From Chitinophagaceae bacterium (lineage in GTDB: Bacteria; Bacteroidota; Bacteroidia; Chitinophagales; Chitinophagaceae), in contig JAEUVI010000434.1 of NCBI GenBank assembly GCA_016787105.1, positions 1 through 5,378 of the forward strand: a DNA stretch of 5,378 nucleotides. Direction: 5' to 3'. A program made the translations under genes and the position numbers. Below the pieces are notes generated by a model. That model was not told the origin of the DNA. It was given only the letters and a program-made list of their open reading frames with translations, and did not search any database. Position 1 is the stretch's first letter. The number at the start of each line of letters is the position of its first letter. This document shows positions 1 through 5,244 of this stretch, in pieces.

Positions 1-152
1 GCAATTTCAAAACCATTGCACATCTCTTTCCGTATTATCATTTTCAATTTGCAGAAACCTTCTTTTTCTTCTATACGTTCTATGCCCAACCATTGGCTAA
101 AACGGTCTTTCTCCATCATTGCATCTACTATCCTTTCTGCTTTCGATTTCAT
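1..152 (-). CDS. paaI: PaaI-type hotdog-fold acyl-CoA thioesterase, N-terminal part only
   Basis: This is the first 50 codons of a gene that runs off the left edge of the window, starting at ATG 152-150. The peptide begins MKSKAERIVDAMMEKD, continues with WLGIERIEEKEGF and ends RKEMCNGFEI. That matches the start of PaaI thioesterases: a helix with an A-M-x-x-D pattern, then LGI, a G-F/hydrophobic beta strand, and the M-x-NG segment that precedes the catalytic HGG loop. The catalytic part lies outside the window. The family hydrolyses phenylacetyl-CoA and hydroxylated derivatives and is thought to rescue trapped CoA when the phenylacetate pathway stalls. It is a soluble cytoplasmic oligomer. 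The start lies 5 bp after the paaG stop, so the two genes are almost certainly co-transcribed, and this context supports PaaI over other hotdog thioesterases. The remaining doubt is that only the N-terminus is visible. Confidence 0.85.
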   Translation of the reverse strand, partial: MKSKAERIVDAMMEKDRFSQWLGIERIEEKEGFCKLKMIIRKEMCNGFEI

Positions 153-157
153 AGTCG

Positions 158-931
158 TTACTTACCTGTAAATAATGGCTTTCTTTTTTCCATAAATGCT
201 GTTACTCCTTCTTTATGATCTTCCGTTCTGGCAGCTTTTTGCTGGCAGATATTTTCCTCCTGCAATTGTTCATCAAAATGATTAACCAACGATATGTTCA
301 GCATTTGCTTTGTATAAGCCAATGCTTTTGTCGGCATGCCCGCAAGCGTCACTGCGATATTAAATGACTCCTTTGCAAATTCATCGTCTGAAAAAACTTT
401 GTATATCATTCCATATCTCTCTGCATCAGTTGCATTTACTTTTTCACCGAGCATCATCAAAGCGGAGGCCCGCTGCCAACCTATTAGCCTAGGCAAAGTA
501 TATGTGCCGCCGCTATCCGGTATCAAACCAATTTTTGAAAACGCCTGTATGAAAGATGCTGACTGCGCTGCTACAACGATATCACAACATAAAGCAATAT
601 TTGCGCCAGCACCGGCGGCAACGCCATTCACTGCTGCCACAATTGGCTTTTCCAGTTTGCGTATTCTTGAAACAATGGGATTATAATATTTTGAAAGTAT
701 CACATTAAAACCTGGCGATGCTGCATCCGTTATTTCTGCAAGATCCTGGCCTGCAGAAAATCCTTTCCCCATACCTGTTATATAAACAGATCTGACCTTA
801 TCGCTTTTGCATGCATCTAATTTTTCTTGTAGCAATAATGACATTTCACCATTAAAAGCGTTCAGCTTCTCTGGCCTGTTTAATGTAATGATCGCTACGT
901 TTTCTTTTATATCAAAAAGTATGGACGACAT
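158..931 (-). CDS. paaG: PaaG, 1,2-epoxyphenylacetyl-CoA isomerase (enoyl-CoA hydratase/isomerase family)
   Basis: This 257-residue protein of the crotonase superfamily has the usual full length. PaaG converts ring-1,2-epoxyphenylacetyl-CoA to oxepin-CoA in the cytoplasm and also acts as a delta3,delta2-enoyl-CoA isomerase later in the pathway. Crotonase landmarks are visible: LNRPEKLNAF at residues 17-26, the first oxyanion-hole segment SAGQDL at 59-64, and the second at NGVAAGAGA (102-110). The signature that separates PaaG from the hydratase PaaF is the YYNPIVSRIRKLEKP segment at 82-96 together with IGLIPDSGGT at 134-143, where D139 is the expected catalytic aspartate. The C-terminus KRKPLFTGK also resembles E. 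coli PaaG. paaI follows 5 bp downstream. Upstream lies an intrinsic terminator ending 30 bp before the ATG, so expression needs read-through or a promoter I could not identify. A related enoyl-CoA isomerase is possible, but the local match and neighbours favour PaaG. Confidence 0.93.
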   Translation of the reverse strand: MSSILFDIKENVAIITLNRPEKLNAFNGEMSLLLQEKLDACKSDKVRSVYITGMGKGFSAGQDLAEITDAASPGFNVILSKYYNPIVSRIRKLEKPIVAAVNGVAAGAGANIALCCDIVVAAQSASFIQAFSKIGLIPDSGGTYTLPRLIGWQRASALMMLGEKVNATDAERYGMIYKVFSDDEFAKESFNIAVTLAGMPTKALAYTKQMLNISLVNHFDEQLQEENICQQKAARTEDHKEGVTAFMEKRKPLFTGK

Positions 932-961
932 AAAAATTCATTGAATAAATAAATTTAAGAC

Positions 962-998
962 TAAAAAAGAAATGGCTCATGTTTTAGCATGAACCATT
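962..998 (-). terminator. Intrinsic (Rho-independent) terminator after the oxidoreductase gene
   Basis: Read on the minus strand, AATGGTTCATG (998-988) pairs with CATGAGCCATT (981-971) across a 6-nt loop CTAAAA. This gives an 11-bp stem with a single G-T wobble. It is followed directly by TCTTTTTTA (970-962), a U-rich run in RNA. The plus strand has no T tract after the stem, so termination is one-directional. It lies 42 bp past the oxidoreductase stop codon and 31 bp before the paaG start, and so separates the SUMF1/oxidoreductase pair from paaG-paaI. Termination efficiency cannot be judged from sequence. The stem is only moderately GC-rich, so partial read-through is plausible. Confidence 0.8.
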
Positions 999-1039
999 CG
1001 AGAGTTTGTGTCCGTGAGAGATATTTATAATATTTCTAT

Positions 1040-2362
1040 CTACACATATTTTGTAACGCCGGGTTTTGCGATGGCATAAAAACCATCTTCATTTGGTGTT
1101 ACCGGCGGCATTGCATTCCAGTCAAATTGTTTTGGTGCGAGGCTGATACCTGAGTTCAGTAATTTATCCCACTCCAGCACCTGGCCTGAATATGTGGCCA
1201 TTCTTCCCATGATAGCTGTCATAGTACTCTTGGCACCGTTTTCTGTATCGGAAAATTTATATTCTCCTTTTGCAATCGCGGCAAACAGTTCGTCATGTTC
1301 TGTCTGGTATGGATTGTTTTCTTTATTCTTATCGTACTGGAATAAAACTTTTCCGTTATTGTCCTTAATAGTAGCCTGGTCACAAAATATCTTCCCTTTA
1401 GTACCAACGAGTAATTCATCTACTTTACTCATCGTGCCAGGAATATGACGGCATTGGCTGTTCAACACAGAGCCATCTGCGTATTGAAATTCTACATAGT
1501 GGTGATCAAATATTTCACCATACTCTTTCCCTTTTCTTACCTGGCGGCCACCCATGCCCTGTGCCTTTACAGGATAACCACCTTTGAACCAGTTAATCAC
1601 ATCAATATTGTGAATATGCTGTTCTACAATATGATCTCCGCAAAGCCATACGAAATAGTACCAGTTACGCATCTGGTATTCCATTTCTGTTTGATTATAT
1701 AACCTCGGCTTTACCCATACACCATCATTATTCCACCATGCTTGTGCTGAAGTAATATCTCCAATCAGGTTTTTCTTAGCATATAGTTCACGATAAGAAT
1801 TTTGATAATGACGCTGAAGGCCTACTACTACATTTAGTTTCTTTTGCTTGGCTATTTCTGCAGCATCCAATACACGCTTAATACCCGCGGGATCTGTTGC
1901 TACAGGTTTTTCCATGAAAATATGTTTGCCCTGTCTAACGGCTTCTTCAAAATGTATAGGGCGAAAACCAGGAGTTGTAGTGAGAATAACAACATCTGCC
2001 AATGCAATTGCATTTTTATAGGCATCGAAACCAACAAATTTTCTTTCTTCAGGCACATCCACTTTTGCTTTCACACTGCTGCCATCCCCGTTATCAGAAG
2101 TGACTTCTTTATAGCAATTATCCAACCGATCGCGGAAGGCATCTGCCATTGCAACAAGTTTTACATTCTGCTTTGTACTTAATGCTTGTGTAATAGCACC
2201 GGTACCACGGCCACCACAACCAACAAGAGCAATTTTTATTACATCATCAGCTCCTGAAAAATAATTGGCTTGCGACATAAATGGCAAAGCAATAGCTCCG
2301 CCGGTAATAAGAGCTGTATTTTTTACAAACTCACGGCGTGTGTTTTTTGTTTCCTGGTTCAT
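1040..2362 (-). CDS. Tat-exported Gfo/Idh/MocA family oxidoreductase
   Basis: This 440-residue NAD(P)-dependent oxidoreductase-fold protein starts with a Tat signal. TRREFVK at residues 8-14 is followed by a hydrophobic segment, NTALITGGAIALPFMSQ. The Rossmann domain begins at IKIALVGCGGRGTG (42-54), whose glycine-rich GCGGRG binds the dinucleotide. EKP at 151-153 is the conserved nicotinamide-side motif, with K152 the expected catalytic lysine. The second domain carries GDHIVEQHIHNID at 242-254, with the H/D residues that usually handle the sugar or polyol substrate. Members of this secreted Bacteroidota subfamily generally lack a known substrate. By family they probably act on carbohydrates or inositol-like compounds, possibly with a tightly bound cofactor carried through the Tat route. 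The gene follows the SUMF1-fold gene by 10 bp, indicating one transcript, and ends at the terminator at 962-998. No link to phenylacetate breakdown is known. The presence of EKP argues against a GH109-type glycosidase. Confidence 0.92.
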   Translation of the reverse strand: MNQETKNTRREFVKNTALITGGAIALPFMSQANYFSGADDVIKIALVGCGGRGTGAITQALSTKQNVKLVAMADAFRDRLDNCYKEVTSDNGDGSSVKAKVDVPEERKFVGFDAYKNAIALADVVILTTTPGFRPIHFEEAVRQGKHIFMEKPVATDPAGIKRVLDAAEIAKQKKLNVVVGLQRHYQNSYRELYAKKNLIGDITSAQAWWNNDGVWVKPRLYNQTEMEYQMRNWYYFVWLCGDHIVEQHIHNIDVINWFKGGYPVKAQGMGGRQVRKGKEYGEIFDHHYVEFQYADGSVLNSQCRHIPGTMSKVDELLVGTKGKIFCDQATIKDNNGKVLFQYDKNKENNPYQTEHDELFAAIAKGEYKFSDTENGAKSTMTAIMGRMATYSGQVLEWDKLLNSGISLAPKQFDWNAMPPVTPNEDGFYAIAKPGVTKYV

Positions 2363-2372
2363 TTTATTTAGT

Positions 2373-3338
2373 TTATTTACCGAGATATAATTTAAAAAAA
2401 GATTCTGCTTCTTCAGGTGTTGGTTGTTTGTAAGGACGAATAATTCTGAAACCTACAAAAGGTGCATCTGCATTCCACCACTTACTTCTTGGTATCTGCG
2501 GGTCGCGTCGGTTCCATACGGGATCAGACATAAGACGATTTGCAGGTCGCAAATCCTTCGCTTCATCCCTGTATGCTCCACCTTTCACTGTTCTTGGATA
2601 ACGCTTTGTTGGTTTTATAACAGGGTCTTTTGCATCCACCGCTACAGAATCAAAATAGTTTGCTTCATATTGATCCAATGTCCATTCACCTACATTACCT
2701 AATACATCATACAGTCCCCAGGCATTTGGTTTCAGTTCACCAACCTTATGATATTTATTCCCGCTGTTTTTTGCATACCACGCATATTGTGAAAGATCGG
2801 CCTCATTATTTCCAAAAAAATATGTTTTATCTGAACCAGCACGTGCTGCATACTCCCACTCTGCTTCTGTGGGCAAGCGGAAGAAAATTCCAGTTTTTTT
2901 ATACAACCACCGGCAATACATTAATGCGCCATATTGCTGCATACTGTTTGCCGGAAATCCGCCGACTTTTCCCATACCCAATGTAAAGTCAATATAAGGC
3001 TGGCTCGGTCTTGTTACGGCGTCGGCTTCTATATTTTGAGATGATGCTTCATCCTGGAAAAAACTATTATACTCCTCGTATGTCACTTCGTAAGCGCCCA
3101 TCCAGAAAGGAGAAATGGCTACTTTTTTCTGTGGTCCCTCATCTTCATCACGGCCCTTTTCACCTGTAGCACTTCCCATCATAAATGTTCCGGCTGGTAT
3201 CGGTACCATTTTAAAATTTACGGGGGTACCACTTATATTTTGGGTATATTCTTTAAAACTGTTATCGGTTGTTTCCTGTGCAAAGAGATAACCATTCAGC
3301 ATGAGGATAACCGCCAATATGCCTGTCGTTTTTATCAT
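2373..3338 (-). CDS. Secreted SUMF1/FGE-fold protein lacking the catalytic cysteines
   Basis: This is a 321-residue protein with a type I signal peptide: K3, a hydrophobic core ILAVILMLNGYLF, and likely cleavage after FA at 20. It should act in the periplasm or outside the cell. The rest is a formylglycine-generating-enzyme (SUMF1) C-type-lectin-like domain. MVPIPAGTFMMGS lies at 44-56, FWMGAYEVTYEEY at 78-90, FRLPTEAEWEYAARAG at 153-168, GLYDVLGNVGEWT at 208-220, KGGAYRD at 252-258 and GFRIIRP at 296-302. The only cysteine is C142. The cysteine pair that true FGE enzymes carry just after the RGGSW-like motif is absent, the local sequence being KGGAYRDEAKDLRPANR. It is therefore unlikely to make formylglycine. 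Bacteroidota use the fold for many other roles, for example GldK-like structural proteins, so its role is unassigned. The oxidoreductase gene follows by 10 bp, which suggests they work together outside the cytoplasm. Confidence 0.92.
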   Translation of the reverse strand: MIKTTGILAVILMLNGYLFAQETTDNSFKEYTQNISGTPVNFKMVPIPAGTFMMGSATGEKGRDEDEGPQKKVAISPFWMGAYEVTYEEYNSFFQDEASSQNIEADAVTRPSQPYIDFTLGMGKVGGFPANSMQQYGALMYCRWLYKKTGIFFRLPTEAEWEYAARAGSDKTYFFGNNEADLSQYAWYAKNSGNKYHKVGELKPNAWGLYDVLGNVGEWTLDQYEANYFDSVAVDAKDPVIKPTKRYPRTVKGGAYRDEAKDLRPANRLMSDPVWNRRDPQIPRSKWWNADAPFVGFRIIRPYKQPTPEEAESFFKLYLGK

Positions 3339-3437
3339 TTTTCAAAAGTGAGGGTGAAAGTTAAGAAAAGATTTATTGTCAGGGTAACCGGACTATGAGC
3401 TTTTAAAGTTTTCAAACGTTTGTGTAATGAAAAAATA
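3339..3437 (-). other. 99-bp intergenic gap between paaD and the SUMF1-fold gene
   Basis: This is the only sizeable gap on the paaD side of the SUMF1/oxidoreductase pair, so it is where a promoter for that pair would be expected. It is AT-rich. It contains a perfect 10-bp palindrome CAAACGTTTG at 3413-3422, 15 bp past the paaD stop. That resembles the centre of some LacI-family operators but is too short to call. I see no hairpin with a T tract, so paaD transcripts may read through, and no good match to the Bacteroidota promoter consensus (TTG near -33, TAnnTTTG near -7). Confidence 0.3.
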
Positions 3438-3947
3438 TCAATGACACTTAAAATAGTCGAATGGCTCCTTACAATCGTTGCAGACATAAAGTGATTTACA
3501 AGCTGTAGAACCAAACTCACTGATACGTTTTGTATGATAAGAGTTGCAATGCGGGCATTGTATTGCTTCTTCTGCAGCGAAATGATTGGTATCACAAACA
3601 ATTTGTTTCGGATTAGGCGGGGCAATGCCATATTCCCTCAAGCGTTGTTTTCCTTTTTCCGTCATCCAGTCTGTAGTCCATGCAGGAGAAATTACCGTAG
3701 TGATTTTAATGTTCTTATACCCATGTTCAATCAAAGCAAACCGGATATTCATAGCAATAACATCCATGGCAGGGCATCCGGTATAAGTAGGAGTGATTGT
3801 AATTTCAACCTGATCTTCTTCGAGCTTAATGTCTCTTATAATTCCCAGGTCAGTAACGGAAAGTACAGGCACTTCGGGATCCATTACGTTTTCAAGTATC
3901 CCTTTTATATTATCAATTGATATGGATAAAATATTTGCCATTACCAT
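3438..3947 (-). CDS. paaD: PaaD, phenylacetyl-CoA epoxidase maturation factor (MIP18/DUF59 family)
   Basis: This 169-residue protein matches PaaD along its length. The N-terminal DUF59/MIP18-like domain has MDPEVPVLSVTDLGIIRD at 22-39 and the reactive-cysteine motif TGCPA at 56-60 (C58). The C-terminal PaaD-specific zinc-ribbon-like part has CPHC at 131-134, GSTACKSLYVCNDC at 146-159 and the characteristic end CKEPFDYFKCH. PaaD is needed for an active phenylacetyl-CoA epoxidase and is thought to help assemble metal or Fe-S centres of the complex. It acts in the cytoplasm. Two starts are possible: ATG at 3947, overlapping paaC by 7 nt, or the third codon ATG at 3941, which forms a TAATG stop/start overlap. 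The latter gives an N-terminus MANILSIS and is a classic arrangement for translational coupling, so it may be the real start. paaE does not follow here as it does in E. coli. Confidence 0.95.
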   Translation of the reverse strand: MVMANILSISIDNIKGILENVMDPEVPVLSVTDLGIIRDIKLEEDQVEITITPTYTGCPAMDVIAMNIRFALIEHGYKNIKITTVISPAWTTDWMTEKGKQRLREYGIAPPNPKQIVCDTNHFAAEEAIQCPHCNSYHTKRISEFGSTACKSLYVCNDCKEPFDYFKCH

Positions 3948-4786
3948 TCACTGTTTGGATAAGCTCTTTGCATGTATTGCATTTCTGCAAGAATGTAACC
4001 AAGGTGCTCGGTATGTTTTCCTTCTTTGCCTCCAGCCTGGTAAAATGTTTTCCCGGGCAAAGGCAAAGTTGCTTCGGTGAAAATCTCTTTCACTTTTTCT
4101 TCCCATTTTGGATTTATCAAATTCAAATCAACACCGATACTGTTATTCAAAGCTGTTGCTTCGTAAAGTGCTGGTTGAAATAATTCTCCAGTATATGGCC
4201 ATAACACATTTATTGCGTTCAGCATCCGCTGATGGCTTTCATCAGTTCCATCTCCGAGGCGAATAACCCATTCACTGCTCCAGCGTAAATGATAAGTAAC
4301 TTCTTTTAACGATTTTTCCGCGATAGCGGCAAGTTGTGTGTCTTTGCTTTTTTTTAATTCAGTATAAAAATAAAATTGGTAAGTGCTGAAAAAGAACTGG
4401 CGTAAGATTGTTTGCGCCCAATCGCCTATGGGTAATTCAACCAGTAAGCAGTTTTTAAATTCTCTTTCATTTCGGAGATAGGCGAGCTTGTCTTCATCAA
4501 CCTCCCCCAATCCTTCCAAAGGAGAGAGTTTCGAAGAGCCTGACAACCGGTTTGTATTAATTAGTTGCGCAGCATATTGATAAAAATTTCTTGCCTGCCC
4601 GATTAAGTCAAGAGAAATATTCGTGATAGCAATATCCTGCTCCAATACGGGACCATGACCGCACCATTCACTATTTCGCTGAGAAAGAATGAGTGTGTTA
4701 TCGGCAAGATGAAGAATAAAAGCCTCCCTAAATCCCTCCTTCGGAGGGACTTTCGAAGACTCTGCTATTTGAAAATTAATTTCCAT
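3941..4786 (-). CDS. paaC: PaaC, phenylacetyl-CoA 1,2-epoxidase structural subunit, with two repeat-encoded inserts
   Basis: This 281-residue ferritin-like subunit pairs with the di-iron catalytic subunit PaaA in the epoxidase that converts phenylacetyl-CoA to the 1,2-epoxide. Conserved PaaC blocks include LHLADNTLILSQRNSEWCGHGPVLE (residues 25-49, in two parts), LDLIGQARNFYQYAAQL (59-75), YHLRWSSEWVIRLGDGT (165-181), WPYTGELF (196-203) and the end GGKEGKHTEHLGYILAEMQ (252-270). E. coli PaaC is 248 residues. The 33 extra residues are largely two inserts absent from it: ESSKVPPKEGFRE at 9-21, near the N-terminus, and SGSSKLSPLEGLGE at 82-95, in the loop before VDEDKLAYLRNERE. Both are encoded by copies of the palindromic repeat described separately. 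No in-frame start exists between them and the conserved core, so the first insert must be translated. Both sit where length variation should be tolerated. The gene overlaps paaD downstream. Confidence 0.95.
   Translation of the reverse strand: MEINFQIAESSKVPPKEGFREAFILHLADNTLILSQRNSEWCGHGPVLEQDIAITNISLDLIGQARNFYQYAAQLINTNRLSGSSKLSPLEGLGEVDEDKLAYLRNEREFKNCLLVELPIGDWAQTILRQFFFSTYQFYFYTELKKSKDTQLAAIAEKSLKEVTYHLRWSSEWVIRLGDGTDESHQRMLNAINVLWPYTGELFQPALYEATALNNSIGVDLNLINPKWEEKVKEIFTEATLPLPGKTFYQAGGKEGKHTEHLGYILAEMQYMQRAYPNSEW
4501..4541 (+). repeat. Palindromic repeat, copy A, inside paaC
   Basis: This 41-bp element runs from CCTCCCCCAATCC to TTTCGAAGA. It aligns without gaps to copy B (4723-4763) at 31 of 41 positions by eye. 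Its core hairpin is TCCTT (4511-4515) with AAGGA (4519-4523) across a 3-nt loop. Compensating changes relative to copy B keep a stem with a different sequence. On the coding strand it is read in frame as GSSKLSPLEGLGE in a surface-loop position of PaaC. Confidence 0.8.
4723..4763 (+). repeat. Palindromic repeat, copy B, inside the paaC N-terminus
   Basis: This is the cleanest copy. It runs from CCTCCCTAAATCC to GACTTTCGAAGACTCT, with a perfect 7-bp stem TCCCTCC (4733-4739) and GGAGGGA (4743-4749) around a TTC loop. On the minus strand it encodes ESSKVPPKEGFRE in frame with PaaC. It starts 21 bp inside the paaC start codon and faces the inverted copy D on the other side of that codon. Confidence 0.82.
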
Positions 4787-4798
4787 TATTGGAGGGTT

Positions 4799-4831
4799 AA
4801 AGTCCTTCCCTTCAGGAAGGATTTAGGATGG
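4799..4831 (-). repeat. Palindromic repeat, copy D, inverted, in the paaB-paaC spacer
   Basis: Read on the minus strand, this element runs from CCATCCTAAATCC to GGACTTT and matches the core of copy B closely. TAAATCC, TCC and GGACTTT are shared, with a 2-nt longer loop. Its stem is TCCTTCC (4803-4809 on plus) with GGAAGGA (4815-4821) around a 5-nt loop. It takes up most of the 50-bp spacer 4787-4836, so it lies in the transcript just ahead of the paaC start. There is no T tract after the stem, so it is not a standard terminator. Confidence 0.75.
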
Positions 4832-4836
4832 GCTGC

Positions 4837-5244
4837 TCACATATGCTTCACTTCATCCGGCAAATCATAAAAAGTGGGATGACGATATACTTTGTCGTTG
4901 GCAGGCTCATACAATTCATCTGATTCTTCCGGACTGCTGGCATGAATGTATTTGCTTTCCACAACCCAGATGCTTATCCCTTCCATTCGTCTCGTGTAAA
5001 CATCCCTTGCATTCTCGATAGCCATCTTCGCATCTGCGGCGTGCAGGCTTCCTGCATGTTTATGATCCAGTCCTTGTTTGCTGCGTATAAAAACTTCCCA
5101 GAGCGGCCAGTCCGCCCCCTCTATCCCGATAGCTATCGGCGCTCCGCCGGAGGAAGAGGCTTTCGAAGACTCGTTTAATTCGTTGCCGCCAGATTTATCG
5201 TCTGGTATGTCGCCGTAATAAAATTTTCTGATTGTAAAATGCAT
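4837..5244 (-). CDS. paaB: PaaB, phenylacetyl-CoA 1,2-epoxidase subunit, with an unusual N-terminal extension
   Basis: PaaB is a small non-catalytic subunit of the multicomponent phenylacetyl-CoA epoxidase, thought to bridge PaaAC heterodimers. Residues 45-135 match it almost end to end: DWPLWEVFIRSKQGLDHKH, AGSLHAADAKMAIENARD, VYTRRMEGISIWVVES, NDKVYRHPTFYDLPDEVKHM. E. coli PaaB is 95 residues and starts only a few residues before WPLYEVF. Here the protein is 135 residues with about 44 extra at the N-terminus. Residues 25-44 (ESSKASSSGGAPIAIGIEGA) come from a copy of the palindromic repeat. Residues 1-24 (MHFTIRKFYYGDIPDD and onward) match nothing I recognise. No ATG, GTG or TTG lies in frame between the first codon and the conserved core, so the extension is probably translated, barring a rare start codon. 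The paaC start is 50 bp downstream, across repeat copy D. The core identification is secure; the start is less so. Confidence 0.92.
   Translation of the reverse strand: MHFTIRKFYYGDIPDDKSGGNELNESSKASSSGGAPIAIGIEGADWPLWEVFIRSKQGLDHKHAGSLHAADAKMAIENARDVYTRRMEGISIWVVESKYIHASSPEESDELYEPANDKVYRHPTFYDLPDEVKHM
5115..5172 (+). repeat. Palindromic repeat, copy C, inside the paaB N-terminus, with a second nested palindrome
   Basis: The right half, CTCCGCCGGAGG and then CTTTCGAAGACTC (5142-5172), matches the right half of copy B including the CTCC/GGAG hairpin, with a few extra bases between. The left half is different. After CCCTCTATCCC it carries a perfect 14-bp palindrome CCGATAGCTATCGG at 5126-5139. 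CCTCT (5118-5122) and AGAGG (5155-5159) can close an outer stem around both hairpins. This looks like a copy of the same family that gained a second palindrome, or a divergent subfamily. In frame it encodes ESSKASSSGGAPIAIGIEGA. Confidence 0.65.

Noticed and set aside
336..686. A 116-codon plus-strand open frame opposite paaG
   Set aside because: It lies wholly antisense to a well-supported conserved gene and its translation resembles no protein. Other plus-strand frames at 1194-2182, 2424-2986 and 3534-4183 were rejected for the same reason.
1040..2362. GH109-type alpha-N-acetylgalactosaminidase, which shares the fold and Tat signal
   Set aside because: The EKP motif of the dehydrogenase-like members is intact here; GH109 enzymes, as I recall them, have a different sequence at this position.
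3413..3422. CAAACGTTTG palindrome as a LacI-family operator
   Set aside because: It is only 10 bp, no regulator gene is nearby and no promoter can be placed beside it, so it may be chance in AT-rich sequence.
3335..3631. A minus-strand frame overlapping the 3' end of paaD and the following gap
   Set aside because: It overlaps the conserved zinc-ribbon end of PaaD in another frame and has no recognisable protein features.
4799..4831. Terminator between paaB and paaC
   Set aside because: The hairpin lacks a T tract on the minus strand and matches the repeat family, which explains it better.
4501..5172. CRISPR array
   Set aside because: The repeats are in mixed orientation, unevenly spaced (roughly 70-380 bp apart) and separated by conserved coding sequence, not by uniform spacers.
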